This document shows positions 25,934-34,571 of a stretch of DNA of 64,000 bases, in pieces. The stretch comes from Tunturiibacter empetritectus. Lineage in GTDB: Bacteria > Acidobacteriota > Terriglobia > Terriglobales > Acidobacteriaceae. The notes beneath the pieces were generated by a model. The model saw only the letters and a list, made by a program, of their open reading frames with translations. It searched no databases and was not told the DNA's origin. Position 1 is the stretch's first letter. Each line of letters opens with the position of its first letter. The stretch lies in NCBI RefSeq assembly GCF_013410875.1, contig NZ_JACCCU010000001.1, positions 186,001 through 250,000 of the forward strand. Reading direction: 5' to 3'. The translations under genes were made by a program, and so were the position numbers.

Positions 25934-27478
25934 TTATAGAGTTTCGTTCCATAACTGGAGCTCGGCGGCTTGTGGAGACTGTTCTACGCGGCTTTCGGCG
26001 CTGGCCTTCTCTCCGAAGATCATGGTTGAGCGGCTTTGTTCGTCGTAGAGCGGCCATGCGGGAAGCCCAGGCGCTGCTGGAGCTTCGCCGCGGATAAAGG
26101 CGGCCCAGGCAGTGTGCATCTGCTTGCCGAGGGCGGCTTCGGCTGCGGCATCCGCAACGTGCTCGTGAGGATGATTCCAGACCATGCCGACGTCGAGTGA
26201 GTGATAGGCGTTGTCTTTGAGTCGGCCGCTGGTCTCCTGGAACTCCAGCTCGTAGACATACGCGCTGCCGCCGCCTTTAAGATGCGCCTCGGCGACGCGG
26301 AGGGAGGGAATCCAATACTCTTCTGCCGTGACGGCACGAATGCGGCGCTGCTGGACGCTGAGTTGCGGATAGATCTCCTTGTATTTTTGATAGACCGCAT
26401 CGAACTTCGCGACGCTCATGTTGCCGAGCTGAATCGCCGTTGCATCTTTGGCCGGATGGGGACCGAGGAAGATCGCGCTCTCTTCGCGGTTGGTACCGAT
26501 CAACAGTCTCTTTCCTCGGGTCGAGCCGCCGGCGATAGTCTCTACGGGAAGACGTGGGATGAGGGTTCCGTCGAGTTCGGCACGCAGCGGGAAGTGATGC
26601 GGCCAGGTCTCCATGAACTCTTGCTGGGCCTGGATGAGGGCTGCTCCTGCGGCTGTCTTCAGGCTTGTGAGGTCGCTGCCTGACTGCTTCTGCCAGATGT
26701 CGCCGAAGCCCTTTGCGACGGCTGCGCTTGCGGCATGATCCCAGATACGTTCGGCTCCGCCGCTCTCGGAGATCATCTGGTGGAAGAGCGACTGAGCCGT
26801 GGGAATGCCCATCAGGGTGCCGATCAGCTTGGCGCCGGCAGATTCCCCACTGATGGTTACGCGGGCGGGATCGCCGCCGAAGGCACTGATGTTCTTCTGT
26901 ATCCACGACAACGCAGTCATCAGATCACGCAGCGCATTGTTCGCGGAGCCTGCGTATTGCTCACCGAGGAGAGGTTCGTAGTCCAGGAAGCCGAAGACGC
27001 CAAGACGATACTCGACCGAGATGCTGATGATGCCTTCGCGGGCAAAGTCGGTACCGTCGTACATGGACTCGAAGGCGTGGCCGTCGGTGAAGCCTCCTCC
27101 GTGGATCCAGACGAAGACGGGGAAGGGTCCGGTGCCTTCGGGAGCCCAAAGGTTCAGGTAGAGGCAGTCTTCGCTGTGCGGTACGTCGAGCTGTTTATGC
27201 TGCATGGGCGCGGCGGGGAACTGCGTTGCCTCCCGTTCGCCCTTCCACGGGGACACTTTTTGTGTGGGAAGAAAACGCAGCGGCCCGACGGGCGGCTCGG
27301 CAAAGGGAACGCCACGGAAGACGCGGACTCCCGCGCTGCTCTCGCCGCGCAAGGCTCCGCTCGGAGTGTGGACGATGGTTGGCGCTGCGGTAGTCGATGC
27401 GAAAAGATTGCGGGTTCGGAAGGCACATGCGGCCAGGGAGCCGTTTGCCAGGAAGCTTCGGCGAGTGAGTATAGGCAT
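25934..27478 (-). CDS. Type B carboxylesterase, Tat-exported
   Basis: A 514-residue alpha/beta-hydrolase that would cleave carboxylic esters in the periplasm. The N-terminus MPILTRRSFLANGSLAACAF is a twin-arginine signal. Conserved features are FRGVPFAEPPVGPLRF, SEDCLYLNLWAP, the oxyanion-hole WIHGGGF, and the nucleophile motif GESAG in ARVTISGESAGAKL. A catalytic His probably lies in MVWNHPHEH near the end. The natural substrate is unknown. Confidence 0.92.
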   Translation of the reverse strand: MPILTRRSFLANGSLAACAFRTRNLFASTTAAPTIVHTPSGALRGESSAGVRVFRGVPFAEPPVGPLRFLPTQKVSPWKGEREATQFPAAPMQHKQLDVPHSEDCLYLNLWAPEGTGPFPVFVWIHGGGFTDGHAFESMYDGTDFAREGIISISVEYRLGVFGFLDYEPLLGEQYAGSANNALRDLMTALSWIQKNISAFGGDPARVTISGESAGAKLIGTLMGIPTAQSLFHQMISESGGAERIWDHAASAAVAKGFGDIWQKQSGSDLTSLKTAAGAALIQAQQEFMETWPHHFPLRAELDGTLIPRLPVETIAGGSTRGKRLLIGTNREESAIFLGPHPAKDATAIQLGNMSVAKFDAVYQKYKEIYPQLSVQQRRIRAVTAEEYWIPSLRVAEAHLKGGGSAYVYELEFQETSGRLKDNAYHSLDVGMVWNHPHEHVADAAAEAALGKQMHTAWAAFIRGEAPAAPGLPAWPLYDEQSRSTMIFGEKASAESRVEQSPQAAELQLWNETL

Positions 27479-27601
27479 CGTCGATCAGTTTAGCTGCAAG
27501 AGCCCAACAGGGTTTCAAGTTCGGTCACTGATCCTGAAGCAGCCACAATAATTGTCGAGCGAAAGCTGGCATCGGCCGTCTGTCTTGTTAGAAGGGACAT
27601 A

Positions 27602-28039
27602 ATGACGTCGGTCGAGGGATACAGTTTGGCTTTGTCTGCCGCGGAGGGTTCTCGATCGGAGATTAATCCCGCAGCTCTGGTGGAGACTTACTCCGCGCTT
27701 CTGTTTCGTGTAGCTCATTCAGTTTTGCGGAGCCAAGCGGAGGCCGAGGACGTTGTTCAGGATGTCTTCGTTCGCGTTCTCGAACATCGCAGGTCGTTGC
27801 CGGCAGTACGCGACATGCGGGTCTGGTTGATTCGCATCGCGTGGAACCTTGCCATTGACCGCAGGCGTCGCATAAATCCAGATCAGATGGACGAAAGCTT
27901 CGTGCGGCGGTTGGTTGCTAAGAGTGTGCCAGCAGACGAGGCAATAGACGAAGCGCAGCGCATGCGGGCCGTTTTACGGGAGTTGGAGAGGTTACCCAAG
28001 GGGGAACGCCACGTCATGCCTACCTCGATGTGGGCATGA
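27602..28039 (+). pseudogene. ECF sigma factor fragment: region 2 kept, region 4 lost
   Basis: From the ATG at 27602 (GAAGGGA upstream) the frame encodes a sigma-70 region 2: ALLFRVAHSVLRSQAEAED, VVQDVFVRVLEHRRSLPAVR and VWLIRIAWNLAIDRRRR. It reaches RELERLPKGE, where region 4 normally begins, then runs into RHVMPTSMWA and stops. Region 4, needed for -35 recognition, is absent. From about 28010 the DNA matches another gene end in a different frame (see 28018). A deletion joining two genes is the simplest reading. A functional region-2-only protein is less likely. Confidence 0.8.
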
Positions 28040-28278
28040 ACTTTGACGCTACGCTGGATGAGTTTGCGAACGGCGTCAGATTAAATTCCAAGGTGGAGCA
28101 GTTGAGCATGGCGGATGAGAGGTCTGGTGCTGGACCACAAGCCCCGATCATCCGACAGACTCAGATACAAAGCACGTCCTTCCTGACCGCAGGCAGGCCG
28201 CTGATTCTGGGTTCGCTAGATATCCCAGGAAGCACGCGACACGTGGATATTGAGGTGGTCATGGATCTCGTTAGATGA
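28018..28278 (+). pseudogene. C-terminal remnant of an unidentified protein fused to the sigma fragment
   Basis: The frame reads AYLDVGMNFDATLDEFANGV, then a Ser/Gln-rich stretch (IIRQTQIQSTSFLTAGRPLI) and LGSLDIPGSTRHVDIEVVMD before the stop. It looks like the end of a larger beta-rich exported protein, because it starts mid-fold and has no good start or ribosome binding site. An ATG at 28036 could give an 80-residue product. I do not recognise the family. Confidence 0.55.
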
Positions 28279-28323
28279 TTCCTCGAAGACTTATCCGAGA
28301 TTGCCGCCACGCCTTATGAGCGC

Positions 28324-28686
28324 TCAGGCGACTGTGATTCCATGATCTTCTGCAGAGGCGAACGTCGACAGCAGGTTGGTCATCTTCAACAGATTTCGCA
28401 ACTGCTTGCCGAGGTGCAGGAGCTGGAACTCACACCCTGCGCCCTTCGCGTGTGCATACAGCCGGACGATCGTTCCCAGGCCCATGCTGTCCACATAGGT
28501 CAGGTCTCCGAGATCGAGCACCAGCACTTTGCTGCTGGCGGCAACCTCCTTCAACTCCTGGTAAAAAACGTCCGTGAGACCGGCCACTAGACGGCCGTGG
28601 CACGTCACAACGGCGGTTTCACCTTCACGTTTAATCTCATAGGTTAATGGCTTGACGGGGACTGCGGGGGCTACATCTTCAGGCAT
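28324..28686 (-). CDS. STAS-domain anti-sigma factor antagonist
   Basis: A 120-residue protein of the SpoIIAA/RsbV type, which binds an anti-sigma factor when its serine is unphosphorylated. The start ATG at 28686 has GGAG 7 bp upstream. The phospho-serine region reads VLDLGDLTYVDSMGLGTIVR, with Ser in DSMGLG, the normal site. Candidate partners in the window are the RsbW-like ATPase at 17039 and the SpoIIE phosphatase at 10952. It is a single gene here. Confidence 0.92.
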   Translation of the reverse strand: MPEDVAPAVPVKPLTYEIKREGETAVVTCHGRLVAGLTDVFYQELKEVAASSKVLVLDLGDLTYVDSMGLGTIVRLYAHAKGAGCEFQLLHLGKQLRNLLKMTNLLSTFASAEDHGITVA

Positions 28687-28828
28687 CGGGCAGCTCCATG
28701 GGGCAGGAATGAATACATTGAGACAATAACCCTACCGGAGCATTTTTGCACACTGGTCACGTCTTATGCCCAGGCGAGCTTGTCATGCGGCTCATGCGGC
28801 GTTGAGAAGGTCGCTCTCTGAGCTGACC

Positions 28829-30220
28829 TCAGCGATTCTTCGGCAAAACAGGGACGACCCTTTCGACGTCTGGCCGGCCTTCGTGGAGGATCTTTGTCTT
28901 GATTCCTTTTGCAGCTTCTTTTGCGGCGTCGCGCTGGGTTTCGGCCATGGGTTTGGGATCGCCGAGGACCATGCGGGCCGCGCCGCGCAGGATCTTGCGG
29001 ATGGGCCACGCGCCCTTGTCGCCCCCGTCTTCGTTGGGGAAGAAGATCTCGCCGTTGCGTTGCTTTTCGGGGCGATAGTACCAGCGGCGCAGCAAGGAGA
29101 GATGGTCGCTGAGAAGCGCGAGATCGCTGGACGGCTCAGCTCGGGCTTCGAGGAGAGAGAGGACGTGTGTGGCACGGGCTTCGGGAGAGTTGGAGGTGCC
29201 GGGGGTGTCGGTTGCCGCGCCTTCGAGCGGGATGGCGTGCAGCATCAGCGGCTGCGCGAAGAGGGAGCTGCCGACGCTGGTCTGCTCGCGTACGGCACGC
29301 ACGCCAAGGGTGGAGAGGCGCTCGGGGCCGATGATGCAGCCTCCGTTGAGCAGGAACAGGGCGGCTTGTTCCGCGTGCTCCTTCTCCTGCGCGGCTGTCT
29401 GGACGATGATGGCCTTCAGCTTCGGGATGGGGCGCACGATCCAGTCGGCGAGGGCCTGCGCGGCTTTTACTTTCTGCCATTGCGCGTGGAGGGCGGCGGC
29501 CTTTTCGAACTGCATCGCGGAGGAGGCCACTTCGCGCTCGAGGCCGATGGCGATGATCATGCTCTCGCCGCGGGTGTCGAAGAATTTTTTTACGGCCTCG
29601 GCTTCGGCGGCGTATTCCTCGGGCGTGCAGGCTTGCTTGCAGGGTTCGATGCACTTGTTCATCTCACCGTAGACGCAGCCGGGGTGGTCGGGATAGGGCG
29701 CGAGGTCTTCGTAGCAGCGGCGGAGTTTGAAGAGGTCGAGGACGGCGTCGCAATAGCGCTCGGCGGCGAGGCGCGAGGGGAAGGGGCCGTACATCTGGGC
29801 GAGGCCGCGCTTGGAGAGCTTGTTGGTGGAGTAGACGCGGGGGAAGGCGTTTTCCATCGTCATGCGAAGGAAGTAAGGAGTGTGGAGCTTGAGGCGGCGA
29901 CGTGCCTCGGTATATCCGAAGTGTGCTGCTGTTGCTTGATAGAGGACGAGGGAGGACTCGAAGGCGGAGCCGGTGACGCAGTACTCGATGCGCGCTACTT
30001 TTTCGCGGAGGTTGAGGCGCTTGGATTGCGACTCGGGTGGATCGAGCAGACGCCGCATGCGACGGCGAAGGTCGGCGGTCTGGGTGAGGTAGGGTGCGTC
30101 TTCTTTGCGGGCGCCGAAGAGCGCGAAGACCCCGGGGAGGGCGGGGATGGTGCGGAGGATCTCGTCTGCCTGGCCCGGGGTGAAGTCTAGAACGTGATCG
30201 AAATGGAAGCTGGTTGCCAC
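28829..30220 (-). CDS. UvrC-like protein lacking the C-terminal nuclease half
   Basis: The 463-residue protein matches the first half of UvrC. The GIY-YIG region is degenerate: PGVFALFGARKEDAPYLTQT then ADLRRRMRRLL, in place of GIY...YIG. The UvrC central part is clear: MYGPFPSRLAAERYCDAVLD, LRRCYED, and Cys-rich CVYGEMNKCIEPCKQACTPE. The UVR motif region is AMQFEKAAALHAQW. The RNase H-like endonuclease and helix-hairpin-helix domains of real UvrC are missing and replaced by about 150 unrelated residues. It starts with GTG. It may bind UvrB or DNA without normal incision; the function is uncertain. Confidence 0.78.
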   Translation of the reverse strand: MATSFHFDHVLDFTPGQADEILRTIPALPGVFALFGARKEDAPYLTQTADLRRRMRRLLDPPESQSKRLNLREKVARIEYCVTGSAFESSLVLYQATAAHFGYTEARRRLKLHTPYFLRMTMENAFPRVYSTNKLSKRGLAQMYGPFPSRLAAERYCDAVLDLFKLRRCYEDLAPYPDHPGCVYGEMNKCIEPCKQACTPEEYAAEAEAVKKFFDTRGESMIIAIGLEREVASSAMQFEKAAALHAQWQKVKAAQALADWIVRPIPKLKAIIVQTAAQEKEHAEQAALFLLNGGCIIGPERLSTLGVRAVREQTSVGSSLFAQPLMLHAIPLEGAATDTPGTSNSPEARATHVLSLLEARAEPSSDLALLSDHLSLLRRWYYRPEKQRNGEIFFPNEDGGDKGAWPIRKILRGAARMVLGDPKPMAETQRDAAKEAAKGIKTKILHEGRPDVERVVPVLPKNR

Positions 30221-30263
30221 AACGTGAATTGTAGTCTTGCTTTATCTGAAGACGCGCTACAAC

Positions 30264-31667
30264 TTACGCGCCGGCGATCATCATGCCTTCGATGCGCATG
30301 GTGGGGGCGGCACTGGCTCCGCGGAAGACGAGGTCGTTGCCGATGGCGACGATGTTTTTGTACATGTCTTTGAGGTTGCCGGCGATGGTGATCTCTTCGA
30401 CCGGGTAGGCGAGTTCGCCGTTCTCGATCCAGAGGCCGCTAGCGCCTTGCGAGTAGTCGCCGGTGACGAGGTTGACGCCGAAGCCCATCGTCTCGGTGAC
30501 GTAGAGGCCGGATTTGATGTCGCCGATGATCTGCTCAGGGGTGAGTGTGCCGGCTTCGAGGAAGAAGTTGCCCGCGCCGATGCCGGGGTTGCCGGCGAGT
30601 CCGCGGGAGGCGTTGCCGGTGGACTTCATGTTGAGCTTGCGCGCGGTGTAGGTGTTCGAGACGTAGTTCTTGAGGATGCCGCGTTCGACCAGCACGGTGC
30701 GGCGCGTGGGAAGGCCTTCGCCGTCGAAGGGGCGCGTGCCGAAGCCGCCGATACCTGCTCCATCATCGAAACGGTGAATGATGGTTCCATCGTCGATGAC
30801 GGTGATGTTTTCGCCTGCGACCTGCTCGCCCAGCATGCCGCTGAAGAAGGAGGCGTTGCGGTAGATGGCGTCGCCGTTGGCTGCGTCGAAGATGTTGCCG
30901 ATGATGGAGCGGGCGATCTCGGGCGAAAAGACGACGGGGGCCTTTTGCGTCTTGACCTGGCGTGCGCCGAGTCGTTTGAGGGTGCGGCGTGCGGCTTCCT
31001 GGCCGATCTCTTCGGGGTTCTCGAGTTTCTTCACGGTGCGCGAGTTCGAGAACCAGTAGTTGCGTTGCATGTTGCCCTTCTCGTCGTGGGCGATGGGCGC
31101 GGCGGAAAACCCGCAGTAGCTGCGGCGGTACTCGCCGCTGAAGCCGCGGGAGTTCATCAGGATCTTGTGCGAGGTGGAGGTGTCGAAGTCACCGCCGCCG
31201 GAGTTCTGGATGCGAGTGTCGTAGGCTAGGGCTGCGGCCTCGGTGCGTCGGGCGATCTCGATGCGCTCGGCGGGAGGCATCTCGTTAACATCATCGAAGA
31301 AGAGGTGCTGATCCTCTTCGATCTGGCCGAACTCGTGTGCTTCGGGCAGGCCGGCGAAGGGATCTTCGCTGGTGATCTTCGCAAGCGTGATAGCTCCTTC
31401 GACGAGGCGCTGAATGCTGTCATTCGAAAAATCTGAAGAGGAAGTGCTCGCCGTGCGCTGGGCTTTCCCTGAGGCGAGGAAGACCCGCAGACCAACTGCT
31501 CGCGAGCCTGATTCTTTCAGGGTTTCGACTTGTCCCAACCGCACCAACGCGGAGAACTCATCGCCTTCGTAGACGACAGCCTCAGCATCGGTGGCTCCTG
31601 CCTTGAGGGCATGGCTGAGGACATCGGAGGCAAGCTGGCGGAGGTTCGCGGTCGTCTGGGTTGGCAT
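30264..31667 (-). CDS. pmbA: TldE/PmbA-type metalloprotease subunit
   Basis: Partner of TldD in the heterodimeric protease that matures microcin B17 and degrades CcdA in E. coli (family knowledge). From the ATG at 31667 (GAAGAG upstream) it has 467 residues. Typical segments are DAEAVVYEGDEFSALVRLGQ, ESGSRAVGLRVFLASGKAQR, and GLPTRRTVLVERGILKNYVS followed by GNASRGLAGNPGIGAGNFFL. The HExxxH motif is absent, as expected for TldE. It is separated from tldD by two zinc-ribbon genes and an opposite-strand ester-cyclase-like gene. Confidence 0.93.
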   Translation of the reverse strand: MPTQTTANLRQLASDVLSHALKAGATDAEAVVYEGDEFSALVRLGQVETLKESGSRAVGLRVFLASGKAQRTASTSSSDFSNDSIQRLVEGAITLAKITSEDPFAGLPEAHEFGQIEEDQHLFFDDVNEMPPAERIEIARRTEAAALAYDTRIQNSGGGDFDTSTSHKILMNSRGFSGEYRRSYCGFSAAPIAHDEKGNMQRNYWFSNSRTVKKLENPEEIGQEAARRTLKRLGARQVKTQKAPVVFSPEIARSIIGNIFDAANGDAIYRNASFFSGMLGEQVAGENITVIDDGTIIHRFDDGAGIGGFGTRPFDGEGLPTRRTVLVERGILKNYVSNTYTARKLNMKSTGNASRGLAGNPGIGAGNFFLEAGTLTPEQIIGDIKSGLYVTETMGFGVNLVTGDYSQGASGLWIENGELAYPVEEITIAGNLKDMYKNIVAIGNDLVFRGASAAPTMRIEGMMIAGA

Positions 31668-31747
31668 GGTCTCTTCAGGATAATTGGTTTGAGCTGACTT
31701 TTCTGACGAAGGCAACAGTTGTATCTAGTGGGCGGAGAGTGGCTGAT

Positions 31748-32224
31748 ATGATGCTCGATGTTATTTCACATCGGCTGAATCAGGAGATGCGAGTGTCAGA
31801 GTTCGGAAGTGCATCTGGGAACGTCGCAGTCATCGCCAGGTTTTTGGAAGAGGTCATCAATCAAGGGCGGCTGGAGCAGGCCGACGAAATTGTTGCGGTT
31901 GACTTTGTCGAGCTTGATCCTCTTCCGGGTCAGCGGCAGGGACGAGAGGGTTTGAAAGAGGTCATCGCGATGCTGCGCGCTGCATTCCCGGACATTCACT
32001 GGGTTGCGGACGAGACAGTAGCTAGTGGAGACAAGGTTGTCACTCGCTTTACGTGGACAGGCACCCATCGAGGAACATTTCTCGGTGTTCCTGCTACGGG
32101 CAGGAGCGTCAACGTCAAAGGCGTCGTCATCGACCGCCTGGTCGGGGGCAAGATGACAGACAGTCGAATCCTGATGGATAACCTGACGATGATGCAGCAG
32201 CTTGGCGTCATTCCAAGGGCATAG
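31748..32224 (+). CDS. SnoaL-like ester cyclase family protein
   Basis: A 158-residue NTF2-fold protein. The start ATG at 31748 has GGAGAG 8 bp upstream; a later ATG at 31787 preceded by GGAG is possible. Family features are ARFLEEVINQGRLEQADEIV, GREGLKEVIAMLRAAFPDIH, VTRFTWTGTHRGTFLGVPAT and NVKGVVIDRLVGGKMTDSRI. SnoaL-like proteins include polyketide cyclases, but most in soil bacteria have no known substrate. It is the only rightward gene between tldD and pmbA and is divergent from pmbA. Confidence 0.88.
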   Translation: MMLDVISHRLNQEMRVSEFGSASGNVAVIARFLEEVINQGRLEQADEIVAVDFVELDPLPGQRQGREGLKEVIAMLRAAFPDIHWVADETVASGDKVVTRFTWTGTHRGTFLGVPATGRSVNVKGVVIDRLVGGKMTDSRILMDNLTMMQQLGVIPRA

Positions 32225-32269
32225 CCAGGAACGATCGCCCCGGCTGGAGCTAACACTCAGCGAACCGTG

Positions 32270-32578
32270 TTAGCGAACAGGGGAAGCGGAGGGGCGTGCC
32301 TGACGGCCGTCGGTGGCTTTGAGGAAGTACATGCCGGCTGCGCAGTATTCGGAGTCGGTCTTCAGCTTGTGCTCGATGTGCGTAGCGGGGCCGTCTTCGG
32401 AGCGGCGTTTGAAGACCTTTACTGCGCCACCGCAGCTCATGCAGCGGAACTCTGTGTCGTTGTCTTCGAGTGCGACTGTGATCGGCTTGACCTTCCAGAA
32501 CGACTCGTAACCACCTGCTGCTCTGACGCGGCGACGCTTTACTTCACACTCATAAAACTTTTCACGTTCGACTGCCAT
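32270..32578 (-). CDS. Zinc-ribbon-like protein, second of a tandem pair
   Basis: A 102-residue protein, about two-thirds identical to and the same length as the product of 32681-32989. It begins MAVEREKFYECEVKRRRV and has FRCMSCGG (CxxC), a HIEH segment and SEYC, which together could form a treble-clef zinc site. The C-terminus is a short disordered-looking ATDGRQARPSASPV. I do not recognise the family. It lies 102 bp after its paralogue in the same direction. Confidence 0.75.
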   Translation of the reverse strand: MAVEREKFYECEVKRRRVRAAGGYESFWKVKPITVALEDNDTEFRCMSCGGAVKVFKRRSEDGPATHIEHKLKTDSEYCAAGMYFLKATDGRQARPSASPVR

Positions 32579-32680
32579 GGGATACCTCGAGATTCGGCGC
32601 GGTTAGTTCGTACGTTTGGTCGTACTTTCAGGTGTCGTGCGCAGAGGGCCTGGGGAAAGTTGGTGCAACGAAGCAGTCAG

Positions 32681-32989
32681 CTACTCGACGGGGTGCTGCG
32701 AAGGTCTGGGCTCGCGGCCGTCGGTGGCTTTCTTGAAGAGCATTCCGTTGGCGCAGTACTCGGAGTCTGCCGGGGACTTATGCTCGACGTACGGTACAGT
32801 GCCGGTCTTGCCGTTGCGGCCGAGCAACTTCACCTCGCCGAAGCAATCCTTGCAGCGAAACTCCGTGTCGTTGTCGACGAGCGCGTCGGCCACTGGCTTG
32901 ACCTTCCAGAAAGGCTCGTAGCCTCCGCCGGTTTTTACGCGCCGGCGTTTTACTTCGCACTCGTATATCTTTTCGCGTTCGACAGCCAT
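32681..32989 (-). CDS. Zinc-ribbon-like protein, translationally coupled to tldD
   Basis: A 102-residue paralogue of 32270-32578 with no gap in the alignment. It carries YECEVKRRRV, FRCKDCFGEV (CxxC), VEH and SEYC at matching positions, and ends ATDGREPRPSQHPVE. Its ATG shares one base with the TAA stop of tldD (TAATG), so it is almost certainly translated from the same message. The invariant Cys/His positions and fixed length suggest a folded zinc protein. A role with the TldD/PmbA protease is suggested only by this position. Confidence 0.8.
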   Translation of the reverse strand: MAVEREKIYECEVKRRRVKTGGGYEPFWKVKPVADALVDNDTEFRCKDCFGEVKLLGRNGKTGTVPYVEHKSPADSEYCANGMLFKKATDGREPRPSQHPVE

Positions 32990-34452
32990 TATTGTCCCGT
33001 TCCCCCGACCGTCATTCGGTCGAGCTTTACTGTGGGCATGCCTACGCCGACCGGCACACTTTGCCCCGCCTTGCCGCAGGTGCCGATGCCTTCGTCGAGT
33101 GCCAGATCGTTGCCGACCATCGACACATACTTCAATGCTTCAGGGCCGTTGCCGATCAGCGTTGCACCTTTCACGGGCCGAGTTACTTTGCCGTCCTCGA
33201 TCAGGTACGCTTCGCTGGCAGAGAAGACGAACTTGCCGTTGGTGATGTCGACCTGTCCGCCACCGAAGTTCACCGCGTAGAGGCCGCGCTTGACGCTCTT
33301 GATGATGTCCTCGGGCATGTCCTCCCCGTTCAACATATAGGTGTTGGTCATGCGCGGCATGGGGATGTGGTGATAGCTCTCGCGGCGTCCGCTGCCGGTG
33401 CTGGGCGTACCCATCAGGCGTCCGTTGAGCTTGTCGGAGAGGAAGCCTTTGAGGATGCCGTTTTCGATCAGCGTGGTCTCCTGCGTCGGGTTTCCTTCAT
33501 CATCCATGTTGATGGAGCCGCGGCGTCCGGGCATCAGTCCGTTGTCGACGACCGTCACCTTGGGGCTTGCAACCTGCTGGCCGATGAGTCCGGCGAAGGC
33601 AGAGGTCTTCTTGCGGTTAAAGTCGGCTTCGAGGCCGTGACCTACGGCTTCATGCAGTAGAACGCCGGGCCAGCCGGGGCCGAGGACGACGGGCATCTCG
33701 CCTGCTGGAGCGTCGACGGCTCCGAGCTGGAGGATCGCGGTTCGTGCGGCCTCGCGGGCGTGGTGCTCTGGGGATTTGTCTGTTCCTCCGGGGCCGCCGG
33801 CGCTTTCGAAGAAATCCATGGTGACGCGACCGCCACCGCCACTGGTGCCCCGTGCTGTGTTTACTCCGTCCTTCGCGATGACGAAGACATTGAGGCGGGC
33901 AAGCGGTTGGGTGTCCGATGCGAAGGTGCCGTCGGATGCGGCGACCAGGATGCGGCGAAGCTCATCGTTGAAGCCGGCGCGGACCTGCGTGATGCGGGAG
34001 TCGTAGGCGCGGGCGGCCTTGTCGGCGCGCTGGATCAGAGCCAGCTTTGCGGCGATCTCGGCATCGCTCGTGGCTCCGGCGACAGGGTAGAGCGAGGGGG
34101 TGTCGGTCTGGCGAAATCCGCTCATCAGCTCTTTGGCCGGGCCGCTGGCGATCAGGGCCGCCGTTCGGGCTGCGCGGAGCAGGCGCTCGCTTGAAAGATC
34201 GTCGGTATAGGCGTAGCCGGTGCGCTCGCCCGAGACGACGCGGATGCCGCAACCAACGCTGATCCCCTGGCTCGCCGACTTGACCAGGGACTCGTCGATA
34301 CCCAGAGAGGTGGACGTAACCGACTCAAAGTAAAGGTCCGCATACTCGCCTCCGGCTGAGAGGGCCTCGCCCAGACAGCGTTCCATCAGGCGTTCCGACA
34401 GACCAAGTTTTTCGATGAAGTAGCGTTTGTGGTCAGGTGCGGGTATGGTCAT
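32989..34452 (-). CDS. tldD: Metalloprotease TldD
   Basis: Catalytic subunit of the TldD/TldE (PmbA) protease, which removes leader peptides or degrades unfolded peptides in the cytoplasm. The 487-residue protein has the zinc motif HEAVGH near residues 266-271 in VLLHEAVGHGLEADFNRKKT. Other segments are DLYFESVTSTSLGIDESLVK, TVVDNGLMPGRRGSINMDDE, and GKFVFSASEAYLIEDGKVTR. Length is normal. Its stop overlaps the start of a zinc-ribbon gene. Confidence 0.96.
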   Translation of the reverse strand: MTIPAPDHKRYFIEKLGLSERLMERCLGEALSAGGEYADLYFESVTSTSLGIDESLVKSASQGISVGCGIRVVSGERTGYAYTDDLSSERLLRAARTAALIASGPAKELMSGFRQTDTPSLYPVAGATSDAEIAAKLALIQRADKAARAYDSRITQVRAGFNDELRRILVAASDGTFASDTQPLARLNVFVIAKDGVNTARGTSGGGGRVTMDFFESAGGPGGTDKSPEHHAREAARTAILQLGAVDAPAGEMPVVLGPGWPGVLLHEAVGHGLEADFNRKKTSAFAGLIGQQVASPKVTVVDNGLMPGRRGSINMDDEGNPTQETTLIENGILKGFLSDKLNGRLMGTPSTGSGRRESYHHIPMPRMTNTYMLNGEDMPEDIIKSVKRGLYAVNFGGGQVDITNGKFVFSASEAYLIEDGKVTRPVKGATLIGNGPEALKYVSMVGNDLALDEGIGTCGKAGQSVPVGVGMPTVKLDRMTVGGTGQ

Positions 34453-34571
34453 CTAGATTGATTCTAGGCTTCCAAGGGAGCCGCGGCAAATAACGCCCTT
34501 TCGGAGGTGCGGCTGGAGTATGCTCGTCTATCTCCCTTTTTCGCGAAGGTCAGCTCGCTTTCGGGCTCGTT

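Noticed and set aside
28766..30190. A 474-codon rightward frame opposite the UvrC-like gene
   Set aside because: Antisense shadow with Gly/Val/Glu bias; the leftward gene carries the UvrC motifs.
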